Positions 5,975-12,930 of a stretch of 23,775 bases of DNA are shown here, piece after piece. Location of the stretch: assembly GCA_026989715.1 (NCBI GenBank), contig JALSIU010000107.1, positions 1-23,775 on the forward strand, written 5' to 3'. The notes under the pieces were generated by a model that worked only from the letters and a program-made list of their open reading frames with translations, did no database searches and was not told the DNA's origin. The first letter of the stretch is position 1. Each line of letters opens with the position of its first letter. The DNA comes from Methylomonas sp. Its GTDB lineage: Bacteria; Pseudomonadota; Gammaproteobacteria; Methylococcales; Methylomonadaceae. Both the position numbers and the translations under genes were made by a program.

Positions 5975-7882
5975 TTACTTTCTGCATTGTATTTCGTCAT
6001 TCAGTCGCTCTATAAAAGAGCCCACTGAAAAGCTACCCAAATCATCACCATTTTGTGACCGAACTGTCACCGTTTTTTCCTCTAACTCTTTGTCACCAAT
6101 AATAAGAAGATAAGGGATTCTTTGCATAGAATGTTCACGAATTTTAAAGCCTATCTTCTCATTTCTCAAGTCAATTTTTGCTCTAAAGCCTTGTTGGTGC
6201 AATTGAGCATAAACTTGCTCGGCATAATCATCATGACGACTCGCAATATTGAGCACCACAACCTGCTCCGGCGACAACCAAACGGGCATTGTTCCTGCAT
6301 GTTGTTCTATTAAAATACCGATAAAACGCTCTAATGAGCCCAATATGGCGCGGTGCAACATGACAGGTACTTGTTTAGAGCCATCTTCAGCGACATAACT
6401 CGCCTCTAATCGTCCCGGCATGGAGAAATCAACTTGAATTGTTCCACACTGCCAAACACGCTCCAAGCAGTCTTTTAAAGAAAATTCAATTTTAGGCCCA
6501 TAGAAAGCACCTTCACCCGGCTGTAATTCCCAATCCAGGCCTTTATTATCTAAAGCCAGCTCTAAGGCTTTTTCCGCCTTATCCCAGACGGCATCAGACC
6601 CGACTCGTTTTTCAGGGCGCGTTGATAACTTAATCAAGACTTCGTTAAACCCGAAATCTCGATACACTTCAAATAACAGGTCGATAAAACTCGAAACTTC
6701 GTCTTGAATCTGATTTTCTGCACAAAAAATATGCGCATCATCTTGTACAAAATTACGCACCCGCATCAGACCATGCAAAGTACCCGATGGTTCATTACGA
6801 TGACAAGAACCAAACTCGGCCAAACGTAACGGTAAATCTTTATAGCTTTTTAAACCTTGATTATAAATCTGCACATGACAAGGGCAGTTCATCGGCTTAA
6901 TCGCATAATCACGATGCTCGGAGTGTGTGGTAAAAATCATATCACCAAACTTATCCCAGTGACCTGATTTTTCCCATAAACTCTTATCAACAACTTGCGG
7001 TGTTCTGACTTCACCATAGCCATGTGAGCGTAATTTCTCACGGATATATTGCTCAACTTGCTGATAAATGGTCCAGCCTTTTTCATGCCAAAACACCATT
7101 CCAGGAGCTTCTTCCTGCATATGAAAAAAGTTTAATGTTTTCGCTAGCTTACGGTGATCTCGTTTTTCCGCCTCTTCCAAACGATGCAAGTAAGCTTTTA
7201 AGTCTTTTTTATCAGCCCACGCCGTTCCATAGATACGTTGCAACATTTCATTATCAGAATTACCGCGCCAATAGGCTCCGGCAATCTTCATCAATTTAAA
7301 TGCCTTTAGTTTGCTGGTACTTGGTACATGCGGCCCACGACACAGATCCGTAAAATCACCTTGTGTATAAAGAGATAATTCCTGATCGGCAGGGATAGAC
7401 TCAATAATTTCAGCTTTATATTCTTCGCCTAAATCACGAAAAAACTTAACCGCTGCATCTCGTGAAAGTATCGAACGAGTAATCTCTAAATTGCCGGCAA
7501 CAATACGTTGCATTTCTTTTTCGATTTTTTTAATATCTTCTGGCGTAAACGGTCGCTCATATGAAAAATCATAATAAAATCCATTTTCAATGACAGGCCC
7601 TATGGTCACCTGTGCATCAGGAAAGATATGTTTGACTGCCTGAGCAAGCAAATGCGCGGTAGAGTGGCGTATCACCTCAATACCATCAGCATCCTTTGCG
7701 GTAATAATTTGTAATGCGACATCATCTGTGATCAGCGTACTTGCGTCCAGCAACTCACCATTAACGCGGCCTGCCAGAGTGGCTTTTGCCAAGCCGGAGC
7801 CAATTGATTGCGCAACCTCCATGACAGTCACAGCATTATCAAACTCGCGTTTAGAGCCATCAGGCAAGGTAATTACAGGCAT
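5975..7882 (-). CDS. thrS: Threonine--tRNA ligase
   Basis: A 635-residue class II synthetase. It has an N-terminal TGS domain (1-61), then the editing domain with HSTAH (73-77) and C181/H185 in TDLCRGPHV. The catalytic core includes MNCPCH (331-336, zinc ligand C333), motif 2 around CHRNEPSG (360-367) and zinc ligand H384 in QDDAHIF. MLHRAILGSLERF lies near 510, and a C-terminal anticodon-binding domain follows. The start is MPVITLPDGS at 7882. The open frame runs 40 codons further upstream, but that stretch is a promoter and a terminator hairpin. It is the first gene of the thrS-infC-rpmI-rplT unit. The length is close to the 642 of E. coli. Confidence 0.97.
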   Translation of the reverse strand: MPVITLPDGSKREFDNAVTVMEVAQSIGSGLAKATLAGRVNGELLDASTLITDDVALQIITAKDADGIEVIRHSTAHLLAQAVKHIFPDAQVTIGPVIENGFYYDFSYERPFTPEDIKKIEKEMQRIVAGNLEITRSILSRDAAVKFFRDLGEEYKAEIIESIPADQELSLYTQGDFTDLCRGPHVPSTSKLKAFKLMKIAGAYWRGNSDNEMLQRIYGTAWADKKDLKAYLHRLEEAEKRDHRKLAKTLNFFHMQEEAPGMVFWHEKGWTIYQQVEQYIREKLRSHGYGEVRTPQVVDKSLWEKSGHWDKFGDMIFTTHSEHRDYAIKPMNCPCHVQIYNQGLKSYKDLPLRLAEFGSCHRNEPSGTLHGLMRVRNFVQDDAHIFCAENQIQDEVSSFIDLLFEVYRDFGFNEVLIKLSTRPEKRVGSDAVWDKAEKALELALDNKGLDWELQPGEGAFYGPKIEFSLKDCLERVWQCGTIQVDFSMPGRLEASYVAEDGSKQVPVMLHRAILGSLERFIGILIEQHAGTMPVWLSPEQVVVLNIASRHDDYAEQVYAQLHQQGFRAKIDLRNEKIGFKIREHSMQRIPYLLIIGDKELEEKTVTVRSQNGDDLGSFSVGSFIERLNDEIQCRK

Positions 7883-7912
7883 ACAATCTTTTCTCAGAAA
7901 ATTCAGGGAATA

Positions 7913-7945
7913 TAAAATAAAAAAGCATTGCACAATGCAATGCTT
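7913..7945 (-). terminator. Intrinsic terminator in the thrS leader (probable attenuator)
   Basis: A perfect 10-bp stem (AAGCATTGCA 7923-7932 with TGCAATGCTT 7936-7945) has a 3-base loop and is followed on the minus strand by a T-rich run (plus strand 7913-7924, A with two T). On the plus strand no T-run follows, so it acts for minus-strand transcription. No minus-strand gene lies upstream. It therefore sits inside the thrS 5' leader, about 40 bases before the ATG. Confidence 0.75.
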
Positions 7946-7952
7946 CTCTCCA

Positions 7953-7975
7953 CCAGTTATCACTCCTGACAATGG
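7953..7975 (-). promoter_or_regulatory. Leader hairpin upstream of the thrS terminator
   Basis: Minus-strand CCATTGTCA pairs with TGATAA(C)TGG around a GGAG tetraloop: 9 bp with one G-T and one bulged C. It lies between the predicted transcription start (about 7982) and the terminator hairpin. Its CATTG could instead pair with CAATG of the terminator 3' arm, so an alternative fold can be drawn. No ligand or protein is known for it. Confidence 0.4.
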
Positions 7976-7988
7976 CTTAACTTTTGCA

Positions 7989-8018
7989 ATTATACTCACC
8001 ATTTTATATGTTTGTAAA
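7989..8018 (-). promoter_or_regulatory. Sigma70-type promoter of the thrS operon
   Basis: On the minus strand a -35-like TTTACA (8018-8013) is spaced 18 bp from a perfect -10 TATAAT (7994-7989). The predicted start near 7982 gives a leader of about 100 nt that includes both hairpins. The rest of 8019-8196, between this promoter and the plus-strand pseudogene, shows nothing else that I recognise. Confidence 0.65.
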
Positions 8019-8196
8019 CAATTACTTAATCTAACTACATCTAAAATTAGCTGAGCTTCTTAAGATTCATATGTCACAGCTTAAACAAAGCACTACCCTT
8101 CTTAATACATTTGTATTTAATCGATAGAAAAATCATCTACCATAATGGCTAAACGCCTCATTCTTTTCAGATTCTGTAATAATAGCTAAATCAGCT

Positions 8197-8701
8197 GTGC
8201 TGATAATCTGTCGTAACACGTTACAATACGAAGTGATAGTCGAACCTATCGGAGCAGGTAACTGCCACTGCCGTACCTGCCAGAAATCAGTCGCCCCCCC
8301 CTATACCGCAGTATTATTTGTACCCTATCAAGCATTAATTATTACAGGTAAGTTTAAAAATATGCGACACAAGCAGCAAGTGGCAATACAATGTACCGAG
8401 GCTTTTGTCCACAATGCGGCACATCCCGTTTTGGCAGAAACTCAGACCCCGACACAGTTCTTCCTGTCAATGCAGCCACATTATACCAATCCTAATAAGT
8501 AAATACCGTTAAGTTACCATCCTAAGTGTTATTAGAGTGATAACTTAACATTTTTGTTAAAGTGCAAATATACTGGGATTGGTATTAGATGCCCCCAGCA
8601 CCTATCACCCTCATATGGATTTCCGGGTATCAGATGCACAACCATGGGACACTATGCAATCTGATTTGCCTAAATTCCCCAAAAACCCTAAGCACTTATA
8701 A
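8197..8701 (+). pseudogene. Broken GFA-family protein (glutathione-dependent formaldehyde-activating/CENP-V fold)
   Basis: Three pieces in different frames join into one GFA protein. Piece 1 (from GTG 8197) reads CRNTLQYEV...GNCHCRTCQKS...TGKFK. It loses one base in the A run 8356-8360. Piece 2 (8361-8483) continues YATQAASGNTMYRGFCPQCGTSRFG...NAATL. A 101-bp element then interrupts it. Piece 3 (8588-8698, stop TAA 8699-8701) reads DAPSTYHPHMDF, then VSDAQPWDTMQSDLPKFP, the usual GFA C-terminus. CHCRTC and CPQC supply the zinc-binding cysteines of the family. The repaired protein is about 133 residues, a normal GFA length. The N-terminal CxC motif also looks eroded, so the true start may lie slightly upstream. 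Family members are annotated as formaldehyde or aldehyde adduct handlers, but specific activity is rarely proven. The gene should be non-functional. Confidence 0.88.
8484..8584. mobile_element. 101-bp MITE-like element with 9-bp terminal inverted repeats and TTA target duplication
   Basis: The ends TACCAATCC (8484-8492) and GGATTGGTA (8576-8584) are perfect inverted repeats, bordered by direct TTA copies (8481-8483 and 8585-8587). A second inverted repeat lies inside (GTTAAGTTA 8508-8516, TAACTTAAC 8541-8549), so the whole element can fold. It has no coding capacity and must have been moved by a transposase in trans. Removing the element with one TTA joins ...GCA GCC ACA TTA to GAT GCC CCC in the GFA reading frame, which defines the boundaries. 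I cannot assign an insertion-sequence family. Confidence 0.88.
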
Positions 8702-8710
8702 CCTATAGAT

Positions 8711-8716
8711 TATAAT
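8711..8716 (+). promoter_or_regulatory. -10-like TATAAT upstream of the outer-membrane protein gene
   Basis: A perfect TATAAT lies 24 bp before the ATG at 8740. No good -35 hexamer is visible at 16-18 bp, and no Shine-Dalgarno sequence is visible before the ATG. It could drive the three plus-strand genes. Confidence 0.3.
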
Positions 8717-8739
8717 AAACAAACTACGCTTATCACCTT

Positions 8740-9561
8740 ATGAATAAATCATTTATTACGACAGCATTACTTATATTGTGCAATACCTTTCACCCTACGA
8801 GCGTGGCATACGCTGAATCAACTTATTTTAAACAAACAATAGGCGCAAATTTTGGCTATTTTTTTACTACCATCAACAATAGTGCTACATTTCAAAGCTC
8901 AATAACCGAGTCAAACTCGCCCATTGACTTTGAGCAAGACCTTGGCCTAAATCATAAAGTCAATACATTTAAAGCAGATGTCTTCTGGCGCATTACACCA
9001 AAACATCGACTAGATTTTACTTGGTTCGGCCTCTTTCAAGATGGGAAAAATATTACAGGTGAAGACTATACTATCGGTGATTATATTATCCCTGCCGGTA
9101 CCGGCATAAGTAGCAAATTCAACCATAATCGCTACCAATTAAATTACACCTATAATTTGTTTCAAGGCTCCAACTATGAATTTGGGCCGTCTGTAGGCCT
9201 TTATACTCTCAATGTAAGTACTGAGATTAAACCAACCTTGGCCAATGAAACGGTTGGCACTTATGTCAGCAACACATTTACTTTACCATTGCCAGTTGTG
9301 GGTTTTCGAGGGAGTTATGGCATCACCGACAAACTAATCATTCTCAGTAATTTTGACTTTATGGTTGCTTCAATAGGTGACTGGACAGGTAATTTATACA
9401 GCTACCAACTAGGGGCAGAGTACAATCTTTTAAAATATATCGGCATTGGCCTCGCCTATAATTTTTCGATATTAAACATTAAAAACCGCCGCGAATATTA
9501 TAAGTTTCGTTATGATTATCAATATCATGGTGTACAAACCTATTTAAAATTTTCATTTTAA
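8740..9561 (+). CDS. Outer-membrane beta-barrel protein, function unknown
   Basis: A 273-residue exported protein. It has a Sec signal peptide (1-25, hydrophobic TTALLILC region, likely cut after VAYA). The rest is made of alternating beta strands, such as IGANFGYFFTTI, RLDFTWFGLF, RYQLNYTYNLF, SYQLGAEYNLL and IGIGLAYNFSIL. It ends YLKFSF, with the terminal phenylalanine required by the outer-membrane assembly machinery. The number of aromatic-bordered strands suggests a barrel of roughly 8-12 strands. I do not recognise a named family; OmpW/OmpA-like or other porin-like small barrels are possible. It is the first of three plus-strand genes for exported proteins and lies 92 bp before the lipoprotein gene. 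A direct role with the protease is conjecture. Confidence 0.75.
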   Translation: MNKSFITTALLILCNTFHPTSVAYAESTYFKQTIGANFGYFFTTINNSATFQSSITESNSPIDFEQDLGLNHKVNTFKADVFWRITPKHRLDFTWFGLFQDGKNITGEDYTIGDYIIPAGTGISSKFNHNRYQLNYTYNLFQGSNYEFGPSVGLYTLNVSTEIKPTLANETVGTYVSNTFTLPLPVVGFRGSYGITDKLIILSNFDFMVASIGDWTGNLYSYQLGAEYNLLKYIGIGLAYNFSILNIKNRREYYKFRYDYQYHGVQTYLKFSF

Positions 9562-9587
9562 ATACCAGGCCATATTGAATAAATACA

Positions 9588-9617
9588 TTGTCAAGCACAA
9601 TAGACCAGCGTTACACT
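9588..9617 (+). promoter_or_regulatory. Possible promoter for the lipoprotein-protease pair
   Basis: A -35-like TTGTCA (9588-9593) and a -10-like TACACT (9612-9617) are separated by 18 bp. They lie 36 bp before the lipoprotein ATG. The -10 deviates from consensus, so this is tentative. Confidence 0.35.
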
Positions 9618-9653
9618 TAATGGTGCTCATAGCCAATAGATTAAGCTAAGCCT

Positions 9654-10217
9654 ATGCCATTACACAAACATAAAACCAAACCCTGCGGCCATTTTTTTGT
9701 AGTCAGTAGCTACGCATTATGCCTCTTGCTCTTGGCAGCTTGCTCAAACAATGACAGCCGCGCAGAACAAACTCGCCACCATATGACACAAACACGCATC
9801 AATGGCGGAATCACAGCGCAACTCACGCTACCTAAACAAGTCAAACTGAAATTGCCTATTAATATTCAGTTTGAATTAAAAAATCACTATGCCAGCCCCA
9901 TTACGCTCTTAACATGGGGCACTCCATTAGAAGGAAAATTTACCCGAAACCTCTTCCATATCAGCAAGCAAGAACAAACAATTGCTTATATTGGTCGTAA
10001 TATCAAGCGCGGCACACCGACAGCAACCGACTTTATTACTTTAGCACCTCACAGCTCAATAAAAGCAACCATAGACTTACAGCAAGGCTATAACATCCAA
10101 ACAACAGGACATTATAAAATTAGCCTGAACCTCTCTCACTTACAAAGCAAAGCTAAGCAAAAAATTACATTAGAACCCATCATAACAGGCGCACCAATCT
10201 ATGTTGATATTCAATAG
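9654..10217 (+). CDS. Lipoprotein carrying an M35-propeptide-like domain
   Basis: A 187-residue lipoprotein. It has a basic N-terminus, hydrophobic FFVVSSYALCLLLLAA and a lipobox LAAC with acylated C30, followed by SNNDS. Residues about 50-165 form one beta-rich domain whose pattern LTWGTPLEGKFTRNLF, AYIGRNIKRGTPTATDF, LAP, GHYKISL matches the N-terminal domain of the protease encoded 37 bp downstream (LTWNTPFDAQFSSHSF, DYIGPLRKRATPSAKDY, LAA, GNYLIRF). In M35-type proteases this domain resembles the propeptide. A free, membrane-tethered copy suggests an inhibitor, folding helper or self-protection factor, but this is inferred. Serine (or asparagine) at position +2 tends to route lipoproteins to the outer membrane. 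No catalytic motif is present. Confidence 0.8.
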   Translation: MPLHKHKTKPCGHFFVVSSYALCLLLLAACSNNDSRAEQTRHHMTQTRINGGITAQLTLPKQVKLKLPINIQFELKNHYASPITLLTWGTPLEGKFTRNLFHISKQEQTIAYIGRNIKRGTPTATDFITLAPHSSIKATIDLQQGYNIQTTGHYKISLNLSHLQSKAKQKITLEPIITGAPIYVDIQ

Positions 10218-10254
10218 TGACCGCCATAGCCATGCAAGAGATAAAGGAAAAACC

Positions 10255-12924
10255 ATGCTTTATAAATGTCTGCACATTTTTATTTTTTTTATTGTGCTTA
10301 GCCGCCCCTCTTTTGCACAAGATCTCTTAAGCGTAAAACTTGCCAGTACCAACGCAAACAACCTAACACTAACCTTTACTTTAGAAAATAAATCCGATCA
10401 AGCCATACAAGTACTCACGTGGAATACGCCATTTGATGCGCAATTTAGCAGTCATAGTTTTTTGGTTGTACATAAAGAGCACATGGATTCTCAAATTGAT
10501 TATATCGGCCCTTTACGTAAAAGAGCTACACCATCTGCCAAGGATTATCTTCTTTTAGCCGCAAGAGAAGCAGTTACAGCAAACATCAATATCGCAAACT
10601 ACTATGCAATCAATACCCCAGGGAATTACCTCATAAGGTTTCAAACTTTTGTGAGTGTTACCGAGCTTGGCAACACACCCAATAAAACACATACCATTAA
10701 ACTCATTTCTAATACGGTGACAGCATACCAAGCACAGAGCATACAACAAAAAACGCTTAGTGTCCGCAAAACGCAATCCTGCGATGCCTCACAAAATGCA
10801 ACCATAGAACAAGCACGCATCGCAGCACGTGACTTAGCAAATGATGCCGTAAGTGCTCTCAATACCACACCTGAAAATCAACGCGCACAAGCCACCCGCT
10901 ATACCACTTGGTTTGGTAATTACCAAGCTTCTCGTTACACCACCATCAGTACAAACTTTAATAAAATACTCGGCGCAATCGAAAATCCTAATATCAACTT
11001 TATTTGTAACTCATCTGAGTGCGACGGAGATACTTTTGCTTTCGTTTATAGCCGTTCGCCTTACAATGTTTATCTATGCAACAGCTTCTGGAGTGCACCG
11101 CTGACCGGCACAGATTCTAAGGCGGGTACCATTATTCATGAAGTATCCCATTTCCGCATTGTTGCCAATACCGATGATTTCCAATATGGCCAGTCCGGCA
11201 CGCGTCAATTAGCACTATCCCAACCCGATGTTGCGATCAATAATGCCGATAGTCATGAGTATTTTGCAGAAAATACGCCATTCATCCCTATGCTGAACCG
11301 CTCGGCCGAGGAAACACCAGCACCCAATTCTAATGCGCAAATATTAACATTGAATACTCCCCTATCAGGAGCATTAAATGCTGGCGAATGGGCTTATTAT
11401 GAAGTTAGTGGCGCATCCAGCATCAGCCTTTTTAACTTAAGTGCCGACCTTGATTTATATATTGGCAATAACACATTACCAACAGAAAATAATTTTAGTT
11501 GCAGCCCTTTTCTTGCTGACACAGCGACGGAAACCTGCACAGTTAATAGTGCGACTACAACTTATATTGGCATAAAAGGTTTTACGGCCGGTAGCTTTTC
11601 ACTTATTGCTTCCACAGAAAATAGTAATGCAAACCATAACGATACATTAACGCTGGATACACCGCTATCCGGCAGGCTAAATACCAACGAATGGCGCTAT
11701 TTCCAAATAATCGGTGCCAAAAATATCAGGCTTTACAACCTATCGGCCGACTTAGATCTCTATATTGGTAATGGCACACAACCCACTGAAAACAGCTTTA
11801 CCTGTCGTCCCTTCCAAGCAAGCACTACCGAAGAATCATGCGCTGTTAATAGTACAGAAACCACCTATATTGGCATTAGAGGCTTTGCTACCGGTAGCTT
11901 TACACTCATCGCATCATCAACGAATACAGACAATAATAATAACAACACCGCCGCCACATTAACACTAGAAATCCCAGTATCCGGTAGCATCAATGCAGAG
12001 GAGTGGGCATTCTACACCGTAGTGGATGCTTCCAGCATCAAACTGTTTAATTTATCATCCGACCTTGACCTCTATATCAGCAATAATACACAGCCCAGTA
12101 TTGATAATTTTAGTTGCAGGCCTTTTCTATCAGGCACAAAGGAAGAAACCTGCACCATCAATACCGCTGGCATAACCTATATCGGCATTAGAGGCTTTAC
12201 TGCCGGTAGTTACAGCTTAGTTGCCTCAGTCGGCAGTAGCAACACCATAGATAGCAGTGCCAGCAATCAAACATTGCTTTTAAATCAAGTTGTTTCCGGC
12301 ACGTTAAACCGAAATGAATGGGCATACTATAACGTATCAGGTGCAACTAATATTCGCCTATACAACCTAACTGAAGACTTAGATCTTTATGTCAATACGA
12401 CAGCACACCCCACATTCAGTCAATTTACCTGCCGCCCTTTTTTAGAAAACACCGATGCAGAAAGTTGCAATATTAGCAGTACAGGTATTAATTATATTGG
12501 CATCAATGGCTACCACGCCGGTAGCTATTCATTAATTGCGACCAATAATAACCATACAACAGGCAGTTCAATAAGAGTTGCGTTAAACCAAAATAACTTT
12601 ATTACAAATGATATTTTTCAATTAAATATGATCGTTACCGGATCGGGAGAGTTTGATACTTATATCGGTCTCATCTTCCCAGATGGAAGTTTATACACCT
12701 TCTCCCAGCCGTTTAACGTCAACCCTTTAAATACCATATTGCCTTACCAGCGCAACATTTATATCGATAATGAAGCAAATTACTCCATTTTACGTTTGCG
12801 TCTACCCAATAATAATATTCCATTGGGGCGTTACCAAGCTTGTAGTTTGTTACTATATGCAGGCTTACCATTAACACAAGAAAACGTACTTAGTTCAGAT
12901 TGCAATGCTTTTGATATTAACTAA
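10255..12924 (+). CDS. Secreted M35-type (aspzincin) zinc metalloprotease with four PPC domains
   Basis: An 889-residue protein. The start at 10255 was chosen because AAGGAA precedes it and a clean signal peptide follows (MLYKCLHIFIFFIVLSRPSFA, 1-21). Domain order: propeptide-like domain 24-160; catalytic domain about 175-350 with HEVSH (295-299), NTDDFQYG (305-312) and YLCNSFW (273-279); four tandem PPC domains (about 360-453, 462-554, 566-658, 671-763), each with one cysteine pair and a YIGI-G-GS ending; and a C-terminal beta-rich domain to 889. The third zinc ligand D308 is 13 residues after H295 and Y311 follows, the spacing of peptidyl-Lys metalloendopeptidases. C176/C251 and C256/C275 probably form disulfides. 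Cleavage before lysine is therefore likely. Pre-peptidase C-terminal domains are usually removed after export. Only 6 bp separate its stop from the convergent glmS. Confidence 0.88.
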   Translation: MLYKCLHIFIFFIVLSRPSFAQDLLSVKLASTNANNLTLTFTLENKSDQAIQVLTWNTPFDAQFSSHSFLVVHKEHMDSQIDYIGPLRKRATPSAKDYLLLAAREAVTANINIANYYAINTPGNYLIRFQTFVSVTELGNTPNKTHTIKLISNTVTAYQAQSIQQKTLSVRKTQSCDASQNATIEQARIAARDLANDAVSALNTTPENQRAQATRYTTWFGNYQASRYTTISTNFNKILGAIENPNINFICNSSECDGDTFAFVYSRSPYNVYLCNSFWSAPLTGTDSKAGTIIHEVSHFRIVANTDDFQYGQSGTRQLALSQPDVAINNADSHEYFAENTPFIPMLNRSAEETPAPNSNAQILTLNTPLSGALNAGEWAYYEVSGASSISLFNLSADLDLYIGNNTLPTENNFSCSPFLADTATETCTVNSATTTYIGIKGFTAGSFSLIASTENSNANHNDTLTLDTPLSGRLNTNEWRYFQIIGAKNIRLYNLSADLDLYIGNGTQPTENSFTCRPFQASTTEESCAVNSTETTYIGIRGFATGSFTLIASSTNTDNNNNNTAATLTLEIPVSGSINAEEWAFYTVVDASSIKLFNLSSDLDLYISNNTQPSIDNFSCRPFLSGTKEETCTINTAGITYIGIRGFTAGSYSLVASVGSSNTIDSSASNQTLLLNQVVSGTLNRNEWAYYNVSGATNIRLYNLTEDLDLYVNTTAHPTFSQFTCRPFLENTDAESCNISSTGINYIGINGYHAGSYSLIATNNNHTTGSSIRVALNQNNFITNDIFQLNMIVTGSGEFDTYIGLIFPDGSLYTFSQPFNVNPLNTILPYQRNIYIDNEANYSILRLRLPNNNIPLGRYQACSLLLYAGLPLTQENVLSSDCNAFDIN

Positions 12925-12930
12925 AAAACC

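Noticed and set aside
7913..7994. T-box or amino-acid riboswitch in the thrS leader
   Set aside because: No T-box sequence or specifier loop is recognisable, and T-boxes are not expected in gammaproteobacteria.
7883..8002. 40-residue N-terminal extension of ThrRS in the same frame
   Set aside because: Its ATG lies upstream of the -10 box, and the stretch encodes the promoter and leader hairpins. ThrRS normally begins at MPVITLPDG.
10201..10254. 18-codon extension of the protease
   Set aside because: It overlaps the lipoprotein stop, lacks a ribosome site and would hide the signal peptide. The ATG at 10255 has AAGGAA and a clean signal sequence.
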